Source of the DNA: Kiloniella laminariae
GTDB lineage: Bacteria > Pseudomonadota > Alphaproteobacteria > Kiloniellales > Kiloniellaceae
Assembly: GCF_027214005.1 (NCBI RefSeq)
Contig: NZ_JAPWGY010000008.1
Coordinates: forward strand, 82,288-146,287
Length of the DNA: 64,000 nucleotides
Reading direction: 5' to 3'
Position numbers and translations under genes: made by a program. The stretch's first letter is position 1. The number at the start of each line of letters is the position of its first letter. The notes below the pieces were generated by a model. That model ran no database searches, was not told the origin of the DNA, and saw nothing but the letters and a program-made list of their open reading frames with translations. This document shows, in pieces, positions 43,858 through 54,350 of this stretch.

Positions 43858-44460
43858 TTACTGTGGCATCCAGATCCCGGTCGTTTTATCAATCCGATAT
43901 CTTTCAACTAGCGAGCCATCAACAGTGATGACATCAGCAACAATGAAACCTTCTTCATTGCTGATCTCACCAACTTTCAACCGTGGATTTCCATTTACCA
44001 TCAACTGGTACTCGAGAAGCAGACGAACCGCTTTCTCATTCGGCCCCGTGGGTCCGTAAACACTCTCGACCTCGGATCCTGATGGAGAGCGGACAACACT
44101 CAACGCCCGCGGCAAGCTTTGCGTGGGCCCATCAGTACTGGAATAAGAATTTTGATCCTCAGCAAGAGCACGGACAATATTCGACAGAATATTAATCTGT
44201 TGTGTCAGTGCATAATAATCAATCTGACGGTCTTTGGGGTCACGATAGATATTCTCATAACCAAGTTGTGATTGGGCCCGAGCTTTAGAGGCTTCTCGTA
44301 ATTGTTGCGCCTGGAGATGCTGTCGCTCTTCCAGTGTGATTTCATCAGAGAATGTAACCTTGGGATAACCAACAAAACTTACCAAAAGTAAAAATGCGAC
44401 ACTCAAACAAAGGCCATTTTTACCGGCTAACAATCTCCTGAATTCAAAGGGAACATCCAT
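43858..44460 (-). CDS. Small exported protein of unknown function
   Basis: A 200-residue protein with an N-terminal signal or anchor (GLCLSVAFLLLVSFVGYP, about 19-36), then a charged helical stretch with EERQHLQAQQLREASKARAQSQ. The C-terminal 90 residues look like a small alpha-beta domain ending RYRIDKTTGIWMPQ. I recognise no family. The frame begins at a TTG at 44505, but ATG at 44460 has GGAAG just upstream and starts closer to the signal peptide. First gene of the three-gene set, 69 bases before the CsgG-like gene. It may be a partner or adaptor of the channel. Confidence 0.6.
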   Translation of the reverse strand: MDVPFEFRRLLAGKNGLCLSVAFLLLVSFVGYPKVTFSDEITLEERQHLQAQQLREASKARAQSQLGYENIYRDPKDRQIDYYALTQQINILSNIVRALAEDQNSYSSTDGPTQSLPRALSVVRSPSGSEVESVYGPTGPNEKAVRLLLEYQLMVNGNPRLKVGEISNEEGFIVADVITVDGSLVERYRIDKTTGIWMPQ

Positions 44461-44743
44461 TGATCTTCCAAACAAATTTACGGAGGTATTGTCGTTATTA
44501 CGCAACTATTGTACAGAAATAGCCAAAATTAAGCAACAAGAGCTATCCCCTTGCCACAACAGAGATAAACACAACCTACAACCATAGATAAATCATCTTA
44601 AATTTCTTATGAAGACAAAAAATTACTTGATCCTTGCTCAGGATTTATTCTTTTCAACCGAGCAAATATTTGCACGGCACTTCAACTGAACTGTTAACTC
44701 CGTACCATGAGGCTCTGGGTTTGATTTTGCTACACTCCAGCAA

Positions 44744-45634
44744 TCAGGAATTTCGAAACAATTCTGCCAGGAGTTCAAACTCGGTAACACGCGGGGATGA
44801 TGCTCGCCATACCAACCCTATTTGACGCGATGTCCGCCTTTGAAGAGGGATCAATCTGATATCCTGTGTTGGTGACATCCCGGCATCTACCGCCATTTGC
44901 GGAAGCAGTGTCACGCCAATTCCAGAAGCCACCATTTGCACCAAAGTTTGCAAACTCGTCGCATCGAATTGAACCCGGACAGGTGAATTATTTAAACTGC
45001 AGGCTTCAAGAGCATGACTTCGAAGACAATGCCCCTCTTCAAGCAGAAACAGCGGTTGATTGATCAGATCATCATCCGTGATCGTTTCATTTCCTGACAA
45101 AGGGTGTTCTGCATGACAGGCAAGCTGGAAAGCGTCATCGAACAAAACACGTACAGTCAAATTTTCAGTGCTGTAGGGAAGCGCGATCAATGCGACATCA
45201 AGATCGCCGTCTCTTAGGCGAGAGAGAAGAACAGCGGTTTGCTCTTCACGCAGATACAGCCGTAATTTCGGATACCGCTCCCCAATCACAGGAAGTATTT
45301 TCGGTAATATGAAGGGTCCGACTGTTGGAATGGCACCAAGTTTCATATCACCCGTCATCGGTTCTTTTTGAGTGGATGCCAGCTTCATAACGTCTTCGGC
45401 ATCCCGGAGTAACCGGCGCGCTCGTTCGGCGATCTCCAGACCGATTGGCGTGACAAAAACCGTTCGCTTGGTTCGCTCGGCCACCGCCACTCCAAGAACA
45501 TTCTCCAGATCACGAATGCCCGCACTAAAGGTCGAAGGCGTCACGTTGCAGCGTTCGGCAGCCTGGGCAAAGTGCAGGGTTTCGGCAAGAGCTGTCAGAT
45601 ATTGCAGCTGCTTGAGACTTGGTAACTGTTTCAT
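44744..45634 (-). CDS. oxyR: OxyR hydrogen-peroxide-responsive LysR regulator
   Basis: A 296-residue LysR regulator of the OxyR type. The HTH reads LQYLTALAETLHFAQAAERCNVTPSTFSAGIRDLE. The redox pair of OxyR is conserved as Cys203 and Cys212 in GHCLRSHALEAC, at the positions of the E. coli pair (199 and 208). Peroxide oxidation of this pair to a disulfide activates transcription. It is divergent from katG, the classical target, with 252 bases between the starts. The upstream region carries candidate sites at 45650-45684. Confidence 0.95.
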   Translation of the reverse strand: MKQLPSLKQLQYLTALAETLHFAQAAERCNVTPSTFSAGIRDLENVLGVAVAERTKRTVFVTPIGLEIAERARRLLRDAEDVMKLASTQKEPMTGDMKLGAIPTVGPFILPKILPVIGERYPKLRLYLREEQTAVLLSRLRDGDLDVALIALPYSTENLTVRVLFDDAFQLACHAEHPLSGNETITDDDLINQPLFLLEEGHCLRSHALEACSLNNSPVRVQFDATSLQTLVQMVASGIGVTLLPQMAVDAGMSPTQDIRLIPLQRRTSRQIGLVWRASSPRVTEFELLAELFRNS

Positions 45635-45649
45635 AGATGGCTCAATATA

Positions 45650-45684
45650 ATTCGGAAATTACGAATACAATATCAAATTTATAT
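45650..45684. promoter_or_regulatory. OxyR-type binding sites between oxyR and katG
   Basis: ATTCG-N7-CGAAT (45650-45666) is an inverted repeat that contains the LysR T-N11-A pattern. ATAT-N7-ATAT (45670-45684) follows directly and has the tetranucleotide spacing of the OxyR consensus (ATAG-N7-CTAT). The block lies 15-50 bases upstream of the oxyR ATG. Confidence 0.5.
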
Positions 45685-45838
45685 CGTTTCACAAAATTAT
45701 ATCAAGCCCGTAAGCTTCTTTAAGTGAACTCAGATTACCCGAAGCGACCTATAAAACAGGGACCAAACAACGCCAGGTTTACCAACCCGAGAGCATAAAT
45801 TTACGAGAAAGCTGCAGAGAAACAGCACACGATGCTAA

Positions 45839-48085
<2,247 letters not shown>

Positions 48086-48108
48086 TCCTCGCCTGATCTT
48101 GGTCTAAA

Positions 48109-48145
48109 GCCCCGGACACGGCCCTGAACCGGCTGTGTCCGGGGC
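48109..48145 (+). terminator. katG terminator
   Basis: GCCCCGGACAC (48109-48119) pairs with GTGTCCGGGGC (48135-48145), with an inner GCC/GGC pairing in the loop. It starts about 25 bases past the katG stop. The following ATATTCTA is only weakly T-rich. Confidence 0.65.
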
Positions 48146-48237
48146 ATATTCTAATCAGTACATGCTCCCCGGCGAAGACAACAGAAAAAGAGTTTTCATA
48201 TACTTCCCCAAAAGATCTCATCCCCAAAAAAGATGCC

Positions 48238-48813
48238 TTATTCCTGCGTCAGCCGCATGACCCCTACTGCAGCGTGATTGTGAGCATTCACGACGGCAGA
48301 ATTGCCGATGCCCACCCGGGCCAATCCTCCTGAAAACCGCCCCTCATTGATAAAAATCCCGAGAACAGGGGCTTCCTGGCGTTCGATAAAATCTCCCTGG
48401 GGTGTCATGGCCACTACCGTCTGGTTAACTGGCCGGACACGTTTTTGCAGGACAAAAAGCTCGGTCCCATTCACAGCTTGCTCCAACAGCTCCTGCCAGC
48501 GGGTCTCTGTCTGTTCCCAACCACAAAACACCTCCATTCCTCCATAGCCAATCGCGGCTTTCAAAACCCACTTCTCTCTTTCAAATCTCCCCTGAAGCAC
48601 GTTCAGGTCGGGAGTAACACAACAGGTTTCAGGAATGTATTTCAGAACAAGATCCTGATCTATCTGCTGCAACAAACCCTTTCGAGCCTTCTCATGAAGG
48701 ATTGCGAGGCCCGCCTTGCTCATCAGGAGATCTGAGGCCAGTGGATTGATCGAGAATACATCTGGTCGATCAATTGCAGATCTTTCATTAGAAAAATTCT
48801 GGCATAGTTCATA
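48238..48813 (-). pseudogene. C-terminal stump of a circularly permuted ATP-grasp (glutathionylspermidine synthase-like) gene
   Basis: The ATG-started part (from 48723) encodes 161 residues: a segment KYIPETCCVTPDLNVL, then WVLKAAIGYGGMEVFCG, the ATP-grasp glycine loop of circularly permuted ATP-grasp proteins, and GIFINEGRFSGGLARVGIGN, the catalytic end. The coding resemblance does not begin at the ATG. The frame is open for 30 further codons up to a TGA at 48814-48816, and reads DVFSINPLASDLLMSKAGLA, matching the family stretch that precedes the loop. The N-terminal two-thirds of a normal protein (over 400 residues) is absent and no start is available. I read it as a decayed remnant; a functional short protein from the ATG is less likely. 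Confidence 0.65.
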
Positions 48814-48816
48814 TCA

Positions 48817-49278
48817 ATACAGATGATTTTCAGTCAGGAACAAATTGAACATAGATTAACAATTGAAGGAGAAATTACTGGAAAAACAGGGGAAATGACT
48901 TTGAGTTCTAATGACAATTTAACATACAAATGATATTATTAATGATTTATTGACTAACGTAGACAACTGAAAAGGGGTATTTATTTCAGCCTCAATATAT
49001 TATTTGAAAATTTGACTTACTCCCACAAATCTTCCCCGCAACAAAAAACGTCTTAGACTGAAAAGTCTAAGACGTTTTTTGTTGCGGGGACAGGGTAACA
49101 CCGAGATCCGGTTCTTGGATACCCCCTATTATGCTTATTTCAGTATTGAATTTACAATCTTTCACAATATTGCGTGTGACCAATCCCTGCTTCCGATAGA
49201 TAATATTGGGTGATAGAGTTTTCTTTTTTCAAAATATTCATTCATATATTTGAGAAATATTTGATAAACGGTAATGGC
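48817..49278. other. AT-rich gap with an isolated hairpin
   Basis: Between the ATP-grasp stump (minus) and the lysR-like gene (plus) there are over 450 bases without a supportable gene. The sequence is clearly more AT-rich than its surroundings. Its one strong feature is the perfect inverted repeat at 49034-49089. Confidence 0.55.
49034..49089. terminator. Perfect 26-base inverted repeat, terminator-like
   Basis: A 26-base arm beginning CCCCGCAACAAAAAACGTC pairs perfectly with its complement around a GAAA loop. The A6/T6 runs lie within the stem, so each strand carries a GC-rich core followed by a T-run, as in a bidirectional terminator. It stands between two divergent genes, where no transcript should end, which suggests a missing gene. 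Confidence 0.7.
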
Positions 49279-50169
49279 ATGAATCTGACACAGATAAAAA
49301 CATTTCTATGGGTTGTAAAACTTGGCGGATTTCGAAAAGCGGCAGAAATTCATCACACCTCGCAACCCGCGATATCTGCCCGTATCTCAGCCCTCGAAGA
49401 CTCTCTTGGTGTAGAACTTCTCGACCGCTCTCAAAGTGGCGTTCAGTTAACAAAAAAGGGCCAGGATCTATTAGAATACGCAGAACAGCTGATGTCTCTG
49501 GTCGATACGATTCAGGAAAAAATCGGCAACTCCTATGAACATGAATCCGTCTTGAGAATAGGTGTTTCAGAAACTATAGTTCATAGCTGGCTACCCAGAT
49601 TTCTTGCGCGTTTGCGAGAGATTTATCCCCGTGTTGATGTCGAGCTGTCGGTTGATGTAAGCACGAACCTCAGAGATGCCCTTATATCGCACTCTCTCGA
49701 TCTGGCATTTCTCATGGGACCTATATCAGAATACAGCATCAGCAATCTCGACCTGCCGTCATTCCCCCTATCCTGGTACAGTACCAAACACATCGAAAAA
49801 TCCTTGATATCAAGCGATGCCAGGACAGTATTCAGTCAGTATCCTGTCATTACCTATGCGCGAAATACCCGCCCATACCTTGAAATAAAATCCGAGCTGT
49901 CCCGCCAGTACGGGACCAAAGCCAGAATCTTCCCGTCAAACTCTCTCTCCGCCTGTCTTCAGATGGTCCAGGATGGTGTCGGAATTGGAGCTTTGCCTAA
50001 ACTTCTGGCCTCCCGGCTCGAGAAAAATGGCGAGATTGTAGAACTGGATGTCCCCTGGCACCCCAGTGCCCTTCAGTTCACTGTCTCCTATGTATCAAAC
50101 TCATCAAACTGGCTTATAAAGTCTGCGGCTGAACTTGCCCAAAGCACGGCGAATAGCACCTCGATGTGA
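49279..50169 (+). CDS. LysR-family transcriptional regulator
   Basis: A 296-residue LysR regulator. The HTH reads TQIKTFLWVVKLGGFRKAAEIHHTSQPAISARISALEDSLG. An effector domain with ESVLRIGVSETIVHSWLPRFLARLREIYP opens the usual two-lobed fold and ends near residue 290. The frame opens at 49210, but the ATG at 49279 starts at the standard LysR N-terminus. It is followed on the same strand by a hydro-lyase/TRAP/oxoprolinase gene set whose promoter carries TGATC boxes; it is a likely regulator of that set. Confidence 0.88.
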   Translation: MNLTQIKTFLWVVKLGGFRKAAEIHHTSQPAISARISALEDSLGVELLDRSQSGVQLTKKGQDLLEYAEQLMSLVDTIQEKIGNSYEHESVLRIGVSETIVHSWLPRFLARLREIYPRVDVELSVDVSTNLRDALISHSLDLAFLMGPISEYSISNLDLPSFPLSWYSTKHIEKSLISSDARTVFSQYPVITYARNTRPYLEIKSELSRQYGTKARIFPSNSLSACLQMVQDGVGIGALPKLLASRLEKNGEIVELDVPWHPSALQFTVSYVSNSSNWLIKSAAELAQSTANSTSM

Positions 50170-50218
50170 TCATATTTTCTGATCGAAATTGATCATTTAA
50201 TACGATTTGACTTGATCA
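50167..50218 (+). promoter_or_regulatory. Cluster of TGATC boxes upstream of the hydro-lyase operon
   Basis: TGATCA at 50167, TGATCG at 50180, TGATCA at 50190 and TGATCA at 50213 lie in 52 bases. The middle two form TGATC-N6-GATCA, a palindrome. The region starts at the stop codon of the lysR-like gene and lies 100-150 bases ahead of the next ATG. Confidence 0.4.
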
Positions 50219-50317
50219 CACCTTCACAGCACCCTTGAAACATAAATCAGCAAGCCCACACAACTTCGCTGGCTATGTTGATCCAATGTTACAGAGAGAA
50301 CACAGAGGGTAGCCGAA

Positions 50318-51157
50318 ATGATCGCTGAAGGGTTCAAGCCAGAACAACAATATGAGACCTTGCGCAATTCCTCTGTTGAGACTGTCCGCAGAGCAATCCG
50401 GAATGGGAACTACAGAGGTCATACTGCCGGACTGGGAAAAGGTTTGTTACAGTGTAATTTGGTCGTTTTACCAGAACGCTATGCGGTCGATTTTTTTCGC
50501 TTCTGTCAACGGAACCCCAAACCCTGTCCTCTGGTTGGAGTATCAGAGACTGGAAGTCCGATGATGAAAACTCTGGGGGCAGACATTGACATCAGGACGG
50601 ATGTCCCGGGCTACATCGTTTATCGTGAAGGACTGCCGGCGGAAGAAGTACCCAATATAATAGATCTCTGGCAGGATGATTTTGTCGCCTTTGCCCTGGG
50701 CTGTTCCTTTACTTTTGAACACGCTCTTATGCAAAACGGTATCGAGTTGCGCCATATCGAAACCAACCTGACCGTGCCGATGTTCAGGACCTCAATAAAG
50801 CTGCACGAAGCAGGGCCATTTTCAGGTGAAACAGTTGTATCCATGCGACCGATCCCCAGAAATGATGTCGAGCGGGTAGCGGCGATTTCCAGAAAATTTC
50901 CCTATGCACATGGCGCCCCAATCCATATAGGAAGCCCGGAAGAAATCGGCATTAAAGATATCAAATCCCCCGATTGGGGCAATGCCGTCGATGTCAGACC
51001 GGACGAAGTCCCGGTGTTCTGGGCCTGCGGCGTAACCCCGCAAAACGTTCTGGCACAGGCAAAACCAACAATCAGCATAACACACAAGCCGGGCCTTATG
51101 CTGATCACTGATGTCCCGGAAGACGCGGAAATACCCGTACTCTCACAACAACAATAA
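50318..51157 (+). CDS. DUF1445 hydro-lyase, D-glutamate cyclase family
   Basis: A 279-residue protein of the DUF1445 family (putative hydro-lyase), which also forms part of mammalian D-glutamate cyclase. Typical stretches are GLGKGLLQCNLVVLPERYAVDFFRFCQRNPKPCPLVGVSETG and TDVPGYIVYREG, then FALGCSFTFEHALMQNGI and PYAHGAPIHIGSPEEIGI. D-glutamate cyclase removes water from D-glutamate to give 5-oxo-D-proline. The operon also encodes a TRAP importer and a 5-oxoprolinase-like protein, so this is consistent with D-glutamate or 5-oxoproline use, but bacterial DUF1445 members have little direct biochemistry that I know of. First gene of the operon; 20 bases precede the TRAP binding protein. Confidence 0.8.
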   Translation: MIAEGFKPEQQYETLRNSSVETVRRAIRNGNYRGHTAGLGKGLLQCNLVVLPERYAVDFFRFCQRNPKPCPLVGVSETGSPMMKTLGADIDIRTDVPGYIVYREGLPAEEVPNIIDLWQDDFVAFALGCSFTFEHALMQNGIELRHIETNLTVPMFRTSIKLHEAGPFSGETVVSMRPIPRNDVERVAAISRKFPYAHGAPIHIGSPEEIGIKDIKSPDWGNAVDVRPDEVPVFWACGVTPQNVLAQAKPTISITHKPGLMLITDVPEDAEIPVLSQQQ

Positions 51158-51177
51158 AAACTGAACAGGATAGGAAG

Positions 51178-52212
51178 ATGAAAACAACATTAATGGTGGC
51201 AGCAGTCGCCCTCGGCACCTCCTTACTGACCACGCCTCTAAGTGCAGAAGAGCCTGTAGAGATCAAGGCGGTAGGTACCTGGGGAAATCTGACCAACTTT
51301 CAAAAACATGAAGGGCCTTTCTGGAATGATCATATCGGCCAGATAACGGACGGCAAAATAACCGGCGAAATCAAATCCCAGACCGAATTGGGCCTGAAAG
51401 GTTTCGAGATCATGCGCATGATCAAACTCGGTGTATTTGATTACGCTTATGGTCTCCCTGGGTATGTCGCGGCAGAAACGCCAGCTTTGGAAGGCCTGGA
51501 CCTTTCAGCCTTAACCCAGGACATTGCAACACAACGCAAGGTATCAGACGCCTATTTTCCGGTTTTGGAAAAAGAGTTTGCCAGTGTCTATAATGCCAAG
51601 CTGCTTCAGCTGTATCCGTTCCCGAGCCAGACGCTCTGGTGCCGGGATGAGATAAAAAGCATCGCCGATCTCAAAGACAAGAAAATCAGGGTCTATTCGG
51701 CAACTCTCGGTGATTTTGTCGAGGGCGTGGGTGGGACCAGTGTCACGGTTCCTTTTGCCGAGGTCATCCCCGCACTTGAAAAGGGTGTCGTTGACTGCGG
51801 CATCACCGGAACCATGTCTGCATACAAAGCGAAATGGAACCAGGTTGCCAACTATGCCTATGTGCTTCGTGTCGGCTGGGGCATGGCATTTGGGGCGATG
51901 AATATGGATACCTGGAACAAGCTTGGTGCTGACAACCAGGCCACACTGGCCAAAGAGCTCTCCACAATGACAGATGCCATGTGGGATGAGACAGCTTCCG
52001 AAGATGAAATCGCCATTTCCTGTATTACCGGCGGGAAATGTGACATCGGGGAAGCCGGATCAATGGTCCTTGTCGAACCTTCAGAAGCCGACCTCATACA
52101 GCAGGTTGAGATCATGAACAGCGTTGTACTGCCACGTTGGGCGGAACGTTGTGGTGAAGAGTGCATCGACAACTGGAAGGAAACTGTCGGACCCGTTGTA
52201 GGTTTGCAATAG
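51178..52212 (+). CDS. TRAP transporter solute-binding protein (DctP family)
   Basis: A 344-residue periplasmic receptor. The signal peptide is MVAAVALGTSLLTTPLSAEEP-like, with cleavage after LSA. The mature part has GLKGFEIMRMIKLGVFDYAYG near the start, LWCRDEIKSIADLKDKKIRVYSATLGDF and the conserved GVVDCGITGTMSAYKAKW, typical of DctP proteins. The Arg in KKIRV is at the place where family members bind the solute carboxylate. Two Cys pairs near the C-terminus (CITGGKCD and RCGEECID) may form disulfides. The likely solute is a small carboxylate, perhaps D-glutamate or 5-oxoproline, by gene context. Confidence 0.9.
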   Translation: MKTTLMVAAVALGTSLLTTPLSAEEPVEIKAVGTWGNLTNFQKHEGPFWNDHIGQITDGKITGEIKSQTELGLKGFEIMRMIKLGVFDYAYGLPGYVAAETPALEGLDLSALTQDIATQRKVSDAYFPVLEKEFASVYNAKLLQLYPFPSQTLWCRDEIKSIADLKDKKIRVYSATLGDFVEGVGGTSVTVPFAEVIPALEKGVVDCGITGTMSAYKAKWNQVANYAYVLRVGWGMAFGAMNMDTWNKLGADNQATLAKELSTMTDAMWDETASEDEIAISCITGGKCDIGEAGSMVLVEPSEADLIQQVEIMNSVVLPRWAERCGEECIDNWKETVGPVVGLQ

Positions 52213-52346
52213 CCCCGGGTAGAATTACTCGAAGTACATTCGATCAATTCGTTCGTTAGGTCGCGTTGCCTGAAATTATCACTATTGCCTAATCCGGTAG
52301 CGCGATCTCTTCGAAAAGATGGGTAGATCCCCGTGCAGAAAGTAAG

Positions 52347-52922
52347 ATGATGCTAGACAAACTCAATAAAAAAACAAAACGCTGCAGTCAGATCCTCGCC
52401 TGGACAGGTGGTGCCATGATCATCCTCTCCGCCCTGCTCGTCACACTTGAAGTTATCTTGCGTAAATTTTTCAACTTCAGCTTTGGCGGGGCAGACGAGA
52501 TTGCAGGCTATGCTTTTGGGATAGCAACGAGCTTGTCTTTGTCTTTCGCCCTGTATGAGCGTGCCCACATCAGGGTAGATGCGTTCTATAATTTCATGCC
52601 CAGAATCATAAAAGTCATTTTGGATTTTATCAGTATCCTTCTGCTTGTGAGTTTTATCGCCGTGGTGTCCTACATGGCCTTTTTACTTCTGAGCGACACT
52701 ATCGGGAGTGACTCACATTCAATTACCCCGCTCAGAGTTCCTTTATCCTATCCGCAAACTCCCTGGTTTTTTGGCTGGTTAGCCTGCGTGGTCAGTGGTT
52801 TTATTCTTCTGATTACCACTGTTCAGGCCCTTGTCAGAAAAGACCTCGCTCTCGTTCAGTCTCTCATCGGCATCAAATCTACAGATGAGCTGATAGACGA
52901 TGAAGCTGTTGATCAGAAGTAA
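52347..52922 (+). CDS. TRAP transporter small permease (DctQ family)
   Basis: A 191-residue membrane protein with four helices. It has LVTLEVILRKFFNFSFGGADEIAGYAFGIATSLSL, the standard DctQ stretch with Glu and Arg in the membrane-edge positions, and YERAHIRVDAFY. It pairs with the large permease to move solute with sodium. A gap of 134 bases separates it from the binding protein; I see only weak stem pairing there (TCGCG/CGCGA). Confidence 0.92.
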   Translation: MMLDKLNKKTKRCSQILAWTGGAMIILSALLVTLEVILRKFFNFSFGGADEIAGYAFGIATSLSLSFALYERAHIRVDAFYNFMPRIIKVILDFISILLLVSFIAVVSYMAFLLLSDTIGSDSHSITPLRVPLSYPQTPWFFGWLACVVSGFILLITTVQALVRKDLALVQSLIGIKSTDELIDDEAVDQK

Positions 52923-52936
52923 CCAGGAAAAAACCA

Positions 52937-54220
52937 ATGTTAACAAAAACCCTTCTTATTCTGATCGCCCTCATTGGATTGAGTGTACCCGTCGCCGCCG
53001 CCCTCGGATGGCTTGGGCTGACCCTTCAGTACTTTGACTCCCCCATGCCGCTCTATCGCGCCATCGGAGATATCTTCTGGCAAAACGGCACCGATTTTCT
53101 GCTCGTGGCCATTCCCATGTTCATTCTCCTTGGCGAAATACTTCTCAGATCCGGTATTACCGAGAAAATGTACGATGGCATGTCTCACTGGCTGGGATGG
53201 TTACCCGGTGGCCTGATGCACTCCAACATCGGTTCGAGCGCCCTTTTTGCCGCAACCTCCGGCTCCAGTGTGGCGACAGCAGCCACAATCGGGACCGTCG
53301 CCATTTCCCAGGTAGAAAAACGGGGATACAATGAACGACTGTTCCTCGGGACGATTGCTGCCGGAGGCACCCTGGGCATTCTGATCCCCCCCTCGATCAA
53401 CCTCATCCTCTATGGCGTTTTGACAGACACCTCTGTTCCGGAACTGTATCTGGCAGGTTTTATCCCCGGCCTGTTGCTCGCCTTGCTGTTTATGTTGTCG
53501 GTCATCATCGCCTGTCTGGTTTTTCGGAAGTGGGGCGGTGAAGCTGTCGGTTCCAGCTTTAAGGAAAAAGTGCGCTCCCTGCCCGGCCTGATCCCCCCGC
53601 TCGCTATCTTTGTCGTTGTCGTCGGCTCAATCTACACCGGTTTTGCCACCCCGACAGAAGCAGCCTCTCTGGGCGTGGTTGCCGCCTTCATCCTTGCCTA
53701 TTTCAACAAGGCCCTGTCCCTCGACATGGTTCGTGAAGCCGTCGAAGGAACCATGCGAACCACCGCCATGATCATGTTGATTATCCTTGCTGCGATTTTC
53801 CTTAACTTCGTTTTGTCGGTTATCGGCCTGACCGAACAGCTGTCTTCGTTCATCAATGATCTCAACTGGTCGCCTTTGCAGACAATGTTGATGATTATCG
53901 CATTCTATATCGTGCTGGGTTGCTTCATGGAAACTCTGTCCATGCTTCTGACAACGGCCCCGTTGATTACCCCCATCGTCGTCGGCCTGGGATATGATCC
54001 GGTCTGGTTTGGAATTCTGTTGATGGTTTTACTTGAAACAGCCCTGATCACGCCTCCCATCGGGATCAACCTCTATGTTGTCCAGGGCGTGCGAGGGCGC
54101 GGCCCGATGAGTGATGTCATGGCCGGTGTTCTTCCCTTTATCATCTCGATGTTTGTTATGATCGGCCTGTTGATCGCCTTCCCGGAAATCGCTCTTTGGG
54201 CCCCGAGCCTGTTTTATTAA
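52937..54220 (+). CDS. TRAP transporter large permease (DctM family)
   Basis: A 427-residue sodium-coupled channel subunit. It has DFLLVAIPMFILLGEILLRSGI, SHWLGWLPGGLMHSNIGSSALFAATSGSSVATAATIG and GTLGILIPPSINLILYG, all family hallmarks. The C-terminal GCFMETLSMLLTTAPLITPIVVGLGYDPVWFG is also typical. It starts 14 bases after the small permease. Complete and full length. Confidence 0.95.
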   Translation: MLTKTLLILIALIGLSVPVAAALGWLGLTLQYFDSPMPLYRAIGDIFWQNGTDFLLVAIPMFILLGEILLRSGITEKMYDGMSHWLGWLPGGLMHSNIGSSALFAATSGSSVATAATIGTVAISQVEKRGYNERLFLGTIAAGGTLGILIPPSINLILYGVLTDTSVPELYLAGFIPGLLLALLFMLSVIIACLVFRKWGGEAVGSSFKEKVRSLPGLIPPLAIFVVVVGSIYTGFATPTEAASLGVVAAFILAYFNKALSLDMVREAVEGTMRTTAMIMLIILAAIFLNFVLSVIGLTEQLSSFINDLNWSPLQTMLMIIAFYIVLGCFMETLSMLLTTAPLITPIVVGLGYDPVWFGILLMVLLETALITPPIGINLYVVQGVRGRGPMSDVMAGVLPFIISMFVMIGLLIAFPEIALWAPSLFY

Positions 54221-54350
54221 CGATCCTTCTCGATCCCCCGGCTGAAAGGTCCGGGATCAGCAAAAACACTTAACCGTCAAAACAACTTTTAGCGTCTCGC
54301 CACGATCCAAGAGTCGTGCGCGCTATATCGCCAGTACAAGGAGAATGAAC

